From NCBI RefSeq assembly GCF_963675585.1, contig NZ_OY776414.1, positions 62,001-126,000 on the forward strand: 64,000 nt of DNA, in the 5' to 3' direction. Of the stretch, positions 53,675 to 61,972 are shown in pieces. Source of the DNA: an uncultured Draconibacterium sp. Lineage in GTDB: Bacteria; Bacteroidota; Bacteroidia; Bacteroidales; Prolixibacteraceae. The notes beneath the pieces were generated by a model. The model was not told the origin of the DNA and ran no database searches. It was given only the letters and a program-made list of their open reading frames with translations. Position numbers and translations under genes: made by a program. The first letter of the stretch is position 1. Every line of letters starts with the position of its first letter.

Positions 53675-55258
53675 ATGGCCGGAAAACCTAAAAGAATGAG
53701 TCAGGTAAAACAAATATTACAACTGTACAAGCAAGGCTATAAAATAAAGCCTATTGCGAAGAATTTAAGCATCAGCAAAAACACCGTAAAAAGTTATCTT
53801 GAAAAATACCGAAGTTCAAAACTAAGCCTTGATACCTTGCTGAAAATGGAAGACCATGATTTGGAAAAAGTCTTTCATCCTGGCAACCCGGCTTATAAGG
53901 ACGACCGGTTTGACATCCTCACAGATAACCTTGACTACTACACCAAAGAGCTGAAACGAGAAGGTGTTACCCGTAAGTTATTGTGGGAAGAATACCGGAT
54001 GTCCTATCCAGCCGGTTATAGTTTAAGCCAGTTTAGTTTCCATTTATCACAGCACCTGCTGACCAAAAGGCCATCGTTGGTGTTAAAACACGAGCCGGGG
54101 GAAAAACTGTTTGTTGACTTTGCGGGCAAAAAGCTATCGTACATCGACCGCGAAACCGGGGAAATAATCGAATGCCAGGTTTTTGTAGCCTGCTTGCCGT
54201 ACTCCGACTATGGCTTTTGCGTGGCTGTCCCAAGCCAGTCGACCGATGATTTTATACATGCCCTTACGCTATGTTTAGAAAGCCTGGGCGGGGCACCCAA
54301 AGCTTTGGTGCCGGACAACCTAAAAGCCGCTGTAACAAAAGCCAACCGGTACGAGCCCACAATAAACCGGGCACTGGAAGATTTTGCCAACCACTATAAT
54401 ATGGCAGTAGTCCCTGCCCGTGCGCGAAAACCGCAGGACAAGGCTTTGGTCGAGAACCAGGTGAAACTAATTTACAACCGGGTTTACGCACGAATACGCA
54501 ACCAGCAATTTTTTTCGCTCGGAGACCTGAATGCTGCCATAACAGAACATACGGCAAAGCATAACCAAACCCGCATGCAGAAACGGGATTACTGCCGACA
54601 GGAACACTTCCTGTCAAATGAAAAACACCTGCTGCAACCCCTGCCCGAAACGGCCTTTGAAATAAAGTACTACAAAGAATACAAACTGGCACAGAATAAC
54701 CATATTTACCTGGGACAGGACAAGCATTATTACAGTGCCCCATACCAGCATATCGGCAAAAAACTTAAAGTCGTTTACACAAGGTCTGTTGTCCGCATTT
54801 TTTCCGGTAACGACATGGTTGCCGTCCATAAACGGAGCTTTGTAAAAGGTGGTTATACTACCGACAAAAACCACCTGTGCTCCACCCATCAGCATTACCT
54901 GAACCGGAGCCCTGAATACTACCGGAACAAGGCATCTAAACTCTCCGGGGCCCTGGCCCGCCTGGTTGAGTTGATGTTTACACAAAACCGATACCCGGAA
55001 CACCTGTACCGTGGGTGCGACGGCTTGTTTAGCCTCTGGCGCAACACTCCCGCGGAAACCTTTGACAAAGCCTGCCAGATAGCCATCGAACACCAAAACT
55101 ACAGCTATAGGTTTGTACAAAACATCATAAAAAATAAAATGACAGAAACCGAAGAAGAAAAACCCGGCAAAGCCCTGCCGGAACACAACAACATAAGGGG
55201 CAAAGAATATTACAACAATCAATTACCATTTAAAATTTTAGTAAATGAACAACATTGA
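53675..55258 (+). CDS. istA: IS21 transposase IstA
   Basis: This 527-aa DDE transposase has an N-terminal HTH (VKQILQLYKQGYKIKPIAKN, then LSISKNTVKSYLEKYRSS), the first catalytic Asp in LFVDFAGKKLSYIDRE, the second in LGGAPKALVPDNLKAAV (Asp), and a Glu in ARKPQDKALVENQVKLIYNR. The C-terminal domain (YKEYKLAQNNHIYLGQDKHY) binds ends or IstB. The length is complete. Its stop overlaps istB by 14 bp, as is usual in this family. Confidence 0.95.
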   Translation: MAGKPKRMSQVKQILQLYKQGYKIKPIAKNLSISKNTVKSYLEKYRSSKLSLDTLLKMEDHDLEKVFHPGNPAYKDDRFDILTDNLDYYTKELKREGVTRKLLWEEYRMSYPAGYSLSQFSFHLSQHLLTKRPSLVLKHEPGEKLFVDFAGKKLSYIDRETGEIIECQVFVACLPYSDYGFCVAVPSQSTDDFIHALTLCLESLGGAPKALVPDNLKAAVTKANRYEPTINRALEDFANHYNMAVVPARARKPQDKALVENQVKLIYNRVYARIRNQQFFSLGDLNAAITEHTAKHNQTRMQKRDYCRQEHFLSNEKHLLQPLPETAFEIKYYKEYKLAQNNHIYLGQDKHYYSAPYQHIGKKLKVVYTRSVVRIFSGNDMVAVHKRSFVKGGYTTDKNHLCSTHQHYLNRSPEYYRNKASKLSGALARLVELMFTQNRYPEHLYRGCDGLFSLWRNTPAETFDKACQIAIEHQNYSYRFVQNIIKNKMTETEEEKPGKALPEHNNIRGKEYYNNQLPFKILVNEQH

Positions 55259-55964
55259 GAACCAATTAGCAGAGCTGCGCTTACATGGAATTAAAAGCAG
55301 CTGGAAAGCGTTGACCGAAACAAAACGCATGAGTGAACTAACATTACCCGAAGGCCTTGAAATACTGCTGCAGGCAGAGATACAGGACCGGGAAAACCGT
55401 CGCTTCGACAGGCTCCGGAAAGCGGCAATGTTCCGCTACCAGGCTTCTGTCGAAGAATTGAATTATGACGCCTCAAGGGGGCTTGATAAAGGCCTGGTAT
55501 CGACCCTTGCAACAGGAAGTTATATTGCAAAAGGCGAATCAGTTCTAATAACCGGTGCCACCGGGTGCGGTAAAAGTTTTGTCAGTTCGGCACTGGGGCA
55601 CCACGCCTGTGCACAAGGATATAAAGTAATGTATTTTAATGTCCAGAAACTTTTACAACGCACTAAAATGGCACGCCTGGAAGGAACAATACACCAGCTT
55701 TTGCAGAAAATATCAAAAACTAATTTGCTGATACTTGATGATTTTGGGCTAACGCACCTGGAAAAACAACATCAACTTGATTTAATGGAAATTATTGAAG
55801 ACAGGCATGCCAGGTCAGCAACAATAATTGTAAGCCAACTGCCTGTAGCAAGCTGGTTTGACGTGATTGGCGAAGCAACAATTGCCGATGCAATTTTAGA
55901 CCGTTTGGTACATACGTCATACCGGATTGAATTGAAAGGAGAAAGTTTAAGAAGAAAAATGTAA
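55245..55964 (+). CDS. istB: IS21 helper ATPase IstB
   Basis: This 239-aa AAA+ ATPase has an N-terminal helical domain (QLAELRLHGIKSSWKALTET), Walker A GATGCGKS, Walker B LLILDDFG, and a sensor-like ATIIVSQLPVASWF. IstB assembles on target DNA and activates IstA. The start at 55245 overlaps istA. Complete. Confidence 0.95.
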   Translation: MNNIENQLAELRLHGIKSSWKALTETKRMSELTLPEGLEILLQAEIQDRENRRFDRLRKAAMFRYQASVEELNYDASRGLDKGLVSTLATGSYIAKGESVLITGATGCGKSFVSSALGHHACAQGYKVMYFNVQKLLQRTKMARLEGTIHQLLQKISKTNLLILDDFGLTHLEKQHQLDLMEIIEDRHARSATIIVSQLPVASWFDVIGEATIADAILDRLVHTSYRIELKGESLRRKM

Positions 55965-56125
55965 TTTTGTCATATATCGGTCATTCCGAAACCTAAAATA
56001 ACAGGGGGTCAATATCACCGGAATGAGGGGTCAACATCACCGGAATATCAAACAAGCAATATTGTAAGATAGATCAAATTATTTTTGGCTCTTAATTTCA
56101 TATAGCTATTGTCTTTTTTAGCCTT

Positions 56126-56262
56126 GCACACAACGATTGGTACTTTTTGTCAGGGTGGATTTCGGAGAGCGTTACTGTCCGATAGAACACCGAACTGCGA
56201 TGCGAGAATCTGCAGTTGGCGCACCACCAAACCCCGCCCTGCAATATGTACCGTGTTGCAGT
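56126..56262. repeat. Repeat R4, copy b: attC-like dyad, 3' of the TIR gene
   Basis: It begins GCACACAAC and ends GTGTTGCAG, with an inner dyad: GGTAC/GTACC and CAGGGTGGATTT against AAACCCCGCCCTG. The centre (GAACTGCGATGCGAGAATC) matches copy a at 52621 closely. It lies about 40 bp behind the TIR stop. Confidence 0.6.
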
Positions 56263-56303
56263 TTTTTTTCTTAATTAACCAGAATTCTGATTTTAAAAAT
56301 AGT

Positions 56304-56996
56304 CTAGATGGTTACTAATTCGGCTAACTTTGATGCAATATTTTCCATTGAATCTTCAAGTGTACTTAGTCCACTACGCGAACCTAGTAATGGACTTACT
56401 TCTCGTAAATCTTCGAAAGTCGTGTTGTGAACAATTGGAACTAGTAAATCACGAGCTAATAAAGCAGAAAGCTCTTTATCTGCAATTCCCTCTCCTTTTA
56501 CACGTTCAAGAAAAGAAGGAGTAACTAATACAATCCCAACTCTAGATTTTGCCAGTCCTTTGTCTATTTCCCGAAGTAATGATGAGCCTAATAAAACATC
56601 TTTCTCACTAAACCAAACGGATACACCATTTGACTCAAGTAAATCGTGCAAATCTTTAGCAGAATCTTTGCGGTCATCCCAAGCATGACAAAGAAAAACG
56701 TCTCGCAAGTCTGGTAAATTTGAACGTTTTTCAACATTTTCTCGAACAGGTGTTAGAGTTCGAATTTCTGCCGGTGTGTATAAAACAGCAGAACCAGCAG
56801 AAGACCAACTTGCTTTAGTTTTAGTTCGTCCTGTACCACTGCTACTACTTATTCGATTGTTTGAATATGAAGAGTAAGATGGAGAATAAGATTGATAGGA
56901 ACCGTAACTACGATAGCTACTACCTCCACATACTGGGCAGTTTGCCCTTCCACTTGCCGTTCGATGACCATTTCTTGGTGCTGTACATCTTGCCAT
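56304..56996 (-). CDS. Zinc-ribbon plus TIR-domain protein, putative defence NADase
   Basis: This 230-aa protein has three parts. Residues 1-25 hold Cys4, His11, Cys20 and Cys23 (in ANCPVCGG), a probable short zinc ribbon. Residues about 26-60 are a Ser/Tyr-rich low-complexity linker (SYRSYGSYQSYSPSYSSYSN). Residues about 98-205 are a TIR domain: DVFLCHAWDDR, VWFSEKDVLLGSSLLREID, VGIVLVTPSFLE, and IADKELSALL, whose Glu175 is at the position of the NADase catalytic Glu. TIR NADases are effectors of several anti-phage systems. The partner sensor is unknown; the 160-aa gene upstream is the nearest candidate. Repeat R4b follows. Confidence 0.85.
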   Translation of the reverse strand: MARCTAPRNGHRTASGRANCPVCGGSSYRSYGSYQSYSPSYSSYSNNRISSSSGTGRTKTKASWSSAGSAVLYTPAEIRTLTPVRENVEKRSNLPDLRDVFLCHAWDDRKDSAKDLHDLLESNGVSVWFSEKDVLLGSSLLREIDKGLAKSRVGIVLVTPSFLERVKGEGIADKELSALLARDLLVPIVHNTTFEDLREVSPLLGSRSGLSTLEDSMENIASKLAELVTI

Positions 56997-57081
56997 TTTT
57001 CTTAATTTAGGTTGTTTACATTATAATTTATAAGCTTAAAAAATTGTGTTTCATATTTAATGTTTCAAATATATATGTCTA

Positions 57082-57564
57082 TTATTTTCCTTTTTCAATT
57101 AGATTTATTTCATCTTCGGTAAACAATTCCCAATTCTTTGTTTCATTGTTCCATAAGAATTTGTTGTTGTTTATACAGTCGATATATAATTCTTCAAAAT
57201 GAGCAACAATGTTATCAAGGTCACTACCAAGTTCGCTCGCATTTTGTGTAATAAAAAGGCTTGACTGTCCTAAAGAATTTTCAAATTTTATTTGCCCTTT
57301 TATATATTTGTCACAAAATTTTCGGTCGTCTACTCCAATTACATATTGTCGTATGTAAGGACACTTTTGCAAAACAGCGCAAACTTCAAGTTCAGATTCA
57401 ATAACTTCAAGAATTAGAGATTTAATCGGTCTGTCATCAAGCGGTTGACCGCAAATAGCATAGCTCCCAATTAAATATGGAATAGTTAGTCCGTTTGCTA
57501 TAATTCTACTTTCTTTTTGGAATGTAATCTGTTTAAACCATATCGGTAAATTAGTTATTCTCAT
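57082..57564 (-). CDS. Hypothetical 160-aa protein upstream of the TIR gene
   Basis: I do not recognise this protein. It is soluble, mixed alpha/beta and acidic: RIIANGLTIPYLIGSYAICG, SLILEVIESELEVCAVLQKC, YVIGVDDRKFCDKYIKG, and a C-terminal NIVAHFEELYIDCINNNKF. There is no signal peptide or membrane helix. It sits 85 bp upstream of the TIR gene on the same strand, so the two may be co-transcribed and functionally linked (sensor or inhibitor). An 8-bp-stem dyad lies 30 bp before its start. No relation to a known defence family is claimed. Confidence 0.65.
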   Translation of the reverse strand: MRITNLPIWFKQITFQKESRIIANGLTIPYLIGSYAICGQPLDDRPIKSLILEVIESELEVCAVLQKCPYIRQYVIGVDDRKFCDKYIKGQIKFENSLGQSSLFITQNASELGSDLDNIVAHFEELYIDCINNNKFLWNNETKNWELFTEDEINLIEKGK

Positions 57565-57593
57565 GTCGTTTTAAAATTGAACACAACTAGTAC

Positions 57594-57616
57594 ATAACAT
57601 CCCCAAGCGATGTTAT
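57594..57616. promoter_or_regulatory. Dyad ATAACATC-N7-GATGTTAT upstream of the 160-aa gene
   Basis: A perfect 8-bp inverted repeat (57594-57601 with 57609-57616), 30 bp before the start codon of the minus-strand gene at 57564. It could be an operator for the nearby XRE regulator or a 5'-UTR hairpin. The rest of the 300-bp gap to the XRE gene shows nothing else. Confidence 0.45.
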
Positions 57617-57873
57617 ATCCACTATTTCATTTTTTGAAGTACTGTGATCCTCCCAAAATGGAGATATAACAATACTTATTAAGATTACTGATTTTTTTAA
57701 TGTTATTTCAGGGCGTGTATTCAACGGCAAAGGTTTTTATTCGGAGTCTAAAGTTAGCATAATAATAAAAGAAAACAACACTTGTTAATTGATAGCTACC
57801 CCGTTGTGGGTGATCCTTAAAAAATGTCTGGAAAAGCTGTGATTCGAATCAGAAATAGCAATCATTAACGGAT

Positions 57874-58113
57874 TCAATCAAAATCAAAGAATTCACTGAG
57901 CGTTATTCCAATCATATTGCAGAATTTTTGGATGGTGTAGATGGAAACACCTCTCGAACTGCTCGTACTTTCCCACCTACTTAAAATTTGTCGATCGATA
58001 TCATGCTTTTGGGTAAACTCAGACTGAGTAAGACCAGTTCTGGATCTGAGAAATTTAATTCTTTCTGCAATTTTATTTTTGAGTATTATATCTTCTTTTG
58101 TTAGCTTACCCAT
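57874..58113 (-). CDS. XRE-family HTH regulator (79 aa)
   Basis: A single Cro/C1-type HTH: IAERIKFLRSRTGLTQSEFT, QKHDIDRQILSRWESTSSSR, then YTIQKFCNMIGITLSEFF. There is no other domain. It lies 310 bp upstream of the 160-aa gene on the same strand, and may regulate the TIR pair through the dyad at 57594. It is divergent from the promoter at 58155. Confidence 0.88.
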   Translation of the reverse strand: MGKLTKEDIILKNKIAERIKFLRSRTGLTQSEFTQKHDIDRQILSRWESTSSSRGVSIYTIQKFCNMIGITLSEFFDFD

Positions 58114-58154
58114 ACCGCAATTTTGTAATTATCAAAATTTTTATTGTAAGCCAC

Positions 58155-58184
58155 TTGGATTACAAAATATTTTTCATACTTTTG
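58155..58184 (+). promoter_or_regulatory. Bacteroidota promoter for the second PUL
   Basis: TTGG at 58155-58158 and TACTTTTG at 58177-58184, matching the -33 TTTG-type and -7 TAnnTTTG elements with 19 bp between TTG and TA. Transcription would start near 58190, leaving a leader of about 720 nt before susC. Confidence 0.6.
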
Positions 58185-58258
58185 ATCCTAATTAATAAGA
58201 TTGTAGCTCTTCAAATGATAAGACATTAGAAGCTATTGTTTAGAATCTCGACTTGAAA

Positions 58259-58549
58259 ACTGGTAATTTTTATGTACACGAGATCATAAGCAAAAAAGGC
58301 TCACGACCTAGGCGTGGGCTCGCTTATCGTGTACAAGGTATACCAGTACCTCAAGTCGGTAAGTTGAGTCCGCGCCCTTTTTCATTTAATTTCAGGCGTT
58401 ATAACCTCTGCTTTCCGGCTTACATCATACTTCTTTGTTGTATGATGCTACGTAAATACACTTATATCATAAAACAACTGCCTATGACAAAACAATCAGA
58501 GAACAACTAGTAAGCCCGCTACAACAGTTTGACGACGTGTAGCAGGCTT
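58259..58549 (+). ncRNA. Hairpin-rich leader region upstream of susC (candidate structured RNA)
   Basis: Four successive hairpins lie here. (1) 58259-58347 has nested arms: ACTGGTA/TACCAGT, TGTACACG/CGTGTACA, ATAAGC/GCTTAT, and an inner CACG/CGTG. (2) CTCAA/TTGAG at 58350-58368. (3) CATCATAC/GTATGATG at 58423-58447. (4) AAGCCCGCTACA/TGTAGCAGGCTT at 58512-58549 (one mismatch). An eight-residue frame (MTKQSENN, 58484-58510) ends directly before hairpin 4, like a leader peptide. I see no known riboswitch. DNA-level roles such as a recombination site are also possible. Confidence 0.5.
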
Positions 58550-58910
58550 GGTCGTTAATTAATTCTAACCATCAATTAACATCGAAATTTATGAAAAACT
58601 TTCCATACAAAGAAAATTATACCCCTGTGTGTCTGATTTTCCGGAAATGCTTTGACCATTTTGCGATTCCTCAAATAGCAATAAACAAGCCAGGGAAACG
58701 GCAAAAACTATTCAGTTTTGCATCTACACTTTCCTACATGAGTTTGGTATTTTTCTTCAGCCGGCACCATAGCCTGTACCAAAACAAAATTAAATCACCC
58801 GAGTGAGGAATGACTTCCTATAAATCGTGAAACACCAAATCTTCATGATTCACATACCAATCCTGGCATCATAGGATTCAACCTTATTACCCAATCTAAA
58901 AATAAATTTC
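58550..58910. other. Remaining leader before susC
   Basis: A 71-codon frame at 58591 (KNFPYKENYTPVC...) is not supported by composition or a binding site. I see no other element in this stretch. Confidence 0.45.
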
Positions 58911-61900
58911 ATGCAAAATATTATAAGCTATTCCTTAAAATACCTTTGGCATGTGTCCAATTTATCTATTGGCACAAACAATTGGCCGAGGCGATTATTT
59001 ATTATCAGTTTTATTTTCTTGTTATGTATAAATCAATTACATGCACAAACGATTACGGTTACCGGTCGGGTAACGGATCAGAATGACCAACCACTACCCG
59101 GTGTCAACGTGGTGCTTAAAGAAACACCATCAACCGGTACTATTACCAAAGACGATGGTCTGTACCTCCTAAAAGAAGTACCTTCTGACGCGGTACTTTA
59201 CTTCTCCTTTATCGGCTTTAAAACGCTCGAAATTCCGCTAAACGGACGTTCTCATCTGAATGTACAGCTGCAGGAAGACATCACCACACTCTCTGAAGTC
59301 ACCATCAATGCGGGTTATTACACCGTTAAAGACCAGGAGCGCACCGGAAGTATTGCCCGGGTACGATCAAAAGAACTGGAAAACCAACCCGTAAGCAATG
59401 CATTATCATCTGTACAGGGTCGTATGGCCGGTGTTAATATCACACAAAGCAGCGGAGTTCCCGGAGGCGGTTATAACATCCAAATCCGCGGCACGAACAG
59501 TCTTCGCCGCGATGGTAATTACCCCCTGTATATAATCGATGGTGTACCGGCTACACTTCAGTCTCCATCAGCGCTTGGTGGCACGATTATTCCTTATGGA
59601 GAGATCGATCCGCTCAATGCCATCAATCCCAACGACATTGAAAGCATAGAGATATTAAAAGATGCCGATGCAACTGCTATTTATGGTTCACGTGGTGCTA
59701 ACGGAGTAATTCTGGTTACCACCAAAAAAGGGAAAACGGGCAGTAGAACCGCCTTAAGTATAAACAGCAGTTACGGAGTCAGCCAGATAGCACGAAAAAT
59801 GAAATTAATGGACACTCCTCAATACCTGGAAATGCGTCGTCAGGCTTATGCCAACGACGGTATTACAGACTATCCGGCCAATGCCTACGACATAAACGGC
59901 ACCTGGGATGACACCCGGTATACCGACTTTCAGGAAGAGTTAATTGGCAACACTGCCACCAACTCTATGTTACAGTTTTCGTTAAACGGAGGTGGAAACA
60001 ACAGCCGGTTTCTGATCAGTGGTAGTCACAATGAACAAACTACTGTTTTCTCAGATGACTTCAAGTACAAGACCGATAATATTTCCGGGAATTTTAGTCA
60101 TCATTCAAGTGATAATCGTTTTTTGCTGAATGCCTCAGGATTATTCTCGAACCAAAGCAACAACCTGATACAAACTGAAATCACAAGTCAGGCACTACGA
60201 CTGAGTCCCAATGCCCCGGCGTTATACCAGGAAGATGGCAGTTTGAACTGGGAGAACAATACCTTTAACAATCCTTTGGCTGCTTACGAAAGTACCTACT
60301 CCTATAAAAGCAAGACCTTTAATTCCGACTTAAACCTTCAGTATGAAGTGCTGTCCTCACTTTACATTAAAGCAAACGGAGGAATAAGCTATACCTCATT
60401 TGAAGAAATAATGTTGCGCCCCAATACCATGTATAATCCGGCCTACGGACTTACTCCCGATTTTTCTCAGGCTTTTAAAAACCTGAATCAGAATTTTTCC
60501 TGGATTGTGGAGCCTCAACTGAATTACCGGCATACATTCAATAACCATGATATAGATGTACTGGTGGGTGGAACGCTGCAACAAACGCAGCGAACCACTT
60601 TAAACATTATGGGCTATGGTTTTGAAAGCAACGCGTTGATCACCAACCTGGCAGCTGCCGCCAATGTTATGGTAACCGGTGATGATAAAACGGAATACCG
60701 TTATGCTGCGCTATTCGGACGTATTAACTACAAATATAAAGAACGATATATCCTGAACTTAACCGGTCGCCGGGATGGCTCCAGCCGTTTTGGTCCCGAC
60801 CAGCGATTTGCCAGTTTTGGTGCCATCGGTGGTGCCTGGATCTTCTCCAAAGAATACTTCCTTGCCTCCAGCAGCTGGTTAAGTTTTGGGAAACTACGCG
60901 CCAGCTATGGAATTACCGGAAGTGACCTGATCGGAGACTATCAATTTCTGGATACCTACACCGTTAGTAATACGCTTTATGGAGGCAATACCAGCCTATA
61001 CCCTTCCCGGCTCAATAATCCATACTTTAGCTGGGAAAAAACCACCAAGCTTGAAGCTGCCATCGAATTAGGATTTCTAAAAGATCGCATCCAATTCAGT
61101 GCTGCCTGGTACCGTAACCGCTCCGGCAATCAACTGGTTGGTATTCCTTTACCCGGCACCACAGGATTCAGTACAATACAAGCCAACCTGCCCGCCAAAG
61201 TAGAAAACAAAGGGCTCGAATTTGAACTAAACACTACACCTGTTCAAACCGGGCATTTTAACTGGAACAGTAGTTTTAATATCAGCTTCCCCGACAATAA
61301 GCTGATTTCGTTTCCCGGACTGGAAGGCTCAACGTACGCCAATCAGTATGTAATTGGATACCCGACATCAATAATTAAAGTTTATAATTACGAAGGGATT
61401 GATCCTGAAACAGGGCTATACCAATTTACGGACTACAATGATGATGGGAACATCACTTCTCCCGATGACAACCAGGTTATTGAAGACATTGCAGTTAAGT
61501 ATTTTGGTGGATGGTCGAACCAAATCTCCTACCGGCAATGGGAGTTCTCCTTTTTGTTCCAGTTTGTCAATCAGCGGCAAAAAAACTACATCAGCATGAT
61601 GCCCCGCCCGGGGAGTATGTACAACCAGCCGGTTGAAGTTCTGGATGTCTGGTCGGAAGAAAATCCCGAAGGAAAGTACATGCCCTACTCCTCGGGAACC
61701 AACTCTCAAATCAACCGACTCCATGGCTATTTAAGTAACAGTAATGCAGCAGTGAGTGACGCTTCGTTTATCCGACTCAAAAACATTCAACTTGCCTACC
61801 AGCTGCAGGTTAATAAGTATCTGCAAAGTGCACGATTTTATGTACAGGGGCAAAATCTGTTAACCATTAGCGACTATTTTGGTCTGGATCCGGAATTCTC

Positions 61901-61961
61901 TCTGTCCGGCTATTTGCCGCCATTAAAAACATGGTCATTCGGAATTCAGCTTAACTTTTAA
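58911..61961 (+). CDS. SusC/RagA-type TonB-dependent receptor (complete)
   Basis: This 1016-aa receptor has a long N-terminus (LSIGTNNWPRRLFIISFIFL, cleavage after LHAQ near residue 46), a carboxypeptidase-like regulatory domain (ITVTGRVTDQNDQPLPGVNV, then VLKETPSTG), a plug with the GRMAGVNI and IQIRGTNSLRRDGNYPLYII motifs and YGSRGANGVILVTTKKGK, and a C-terminal barrel ending LKTWSFGIQLNF. It imports oligosaccharides with the SusD encoded 11 bp downstream. The domain order and length are those of a complete SusC. It differs from the partial receptor at position 1, so it defines a second uptake system. Confidence 0.96.
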   Translation: MQNIISYSLKYLWHVSNLSIGTNNWPRRLFIISFIFLLCINQLHAQTITVTGRVTDQNDQPLPGVNVVLKETPSTGTITKDDGLYLLKEVPSDAVLYFSFIGFKTLEIPLNGRSHLNVQLQEDITTLSEVTINAGYYTVKDQERTGSIARVRSKELENQPVSNALSSVQGRMAGVNITQSSGVPGGGYNIQIRGTNSLRRDGNYPLYIIDGVPATLQSPSALGGTIIPYGEIDPLNAINPNDIESIEILKDADATAIYGSRGANGVILVTTKKGKTGSRTALSINSSYGVSQIARKMKLMDTPQYLEMRRQAYANDGITDYPANAYDINGTWDDTRYTDFQEELIGNTATNSMLQFSLNGGGNNSRFLISGSHNEQTTVFSDDFKYKTDNISGNFSHHSSDNRFLLNASGLFSNQSNNLIQTEITSQALRLSPNAPALYQEDGSLNWENNTFNNPLAAYESTYSYKSKTFNSDLNLQYEVLSSLYIKANGGISYTSFEEIMLRPNTMYNPAYGLTPDFSQAFKNLNQNFSWIVEPQLNYRHTFNNHDIDVLVGGTLQQTQRTTLNIMGYGFESNALITNLAAAANVMVTGDDKTEYRYAALFGRINYKYKERYILNLTGRRDGSSRFGPDQRFASFGAIGGAWIFSKEYFLASSSWLSFGKLRASYGITGSDLIGDYQFLDTYTVSNTLYGGNTSLYPSRLNNPYFSWEKTTKLEAAIELGFLKDRIQFSAAWYRNRSGNQLVGIPLPGTTGFSTIQANLPAKVENKGLEFELNTTPVQTGHFNWNSSFNISFPDNKLISFPGLEGSTYANQYVIGYPTSIIKVYNYEGIDPETGLYQFTDYNDDGNITSPDDNQVIEDIAVKYFGGWSNQISYRQWEFSFLFQFVNQRQKNYISMMPRPGSMYNQPVEVLDVWSEENPEGKYMPYSSGTNSQINRLHGYLSNSNAAVSDASFIRLKNIQLAYQLQVNKYLQSARFYVQGQNLLTISDYFGLDPEFSLSGYLPPLKTWSFGIQLNF

Positions 61962-61972
61962 AAACGTATCCA

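Larger units (their letters stand above)
53398..56044 (+). mobile_element. Complete IS21-family insertion sequence (2647 bp)
   Basis: Terminal inverted repeats begin TCCGG at each end, and the flanks carry a 4-bp direct repeat ATAT (53394-53397 and 56045-56048), the expected target duplication. The left end has five spaced copies of (G/A)(C/T)TGACCCC between 53406 and 53624, and the right end has two GGGGTCAA(T/C)ATCACCGGAAT copies. These multiple binding sites are typical of IS21. It encodes istA and istB and looks intact, so it may be mobile. Confidence 0.93.

Noticed and set aside
54614-55222. 202-codon minus-strand frame inside istA
   Set aside because: It is antisense to the well-conserved IstA C-terminal region and has the unbalanced hydrophobic composition of a shadow frame.
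41749-58113. Complete conjugative transposon
   Set aside because: Only an excisionase-like HTH and RteC are present; no integrase, tra, mob or relaxase genes in the window.
58253-58510. 85-codon plus-strand frame across the leader hairpins
   Set aside because: It starts with TTG, reads straight through three strong inverted repeats and has no recognisable domain; the symmetry is better explained at DNA or RNA level.
58591-58806. 71-codon frame before susC
   Set aside because: No family resemblance and no convincing ribosome-binding site; probably leader sequence.
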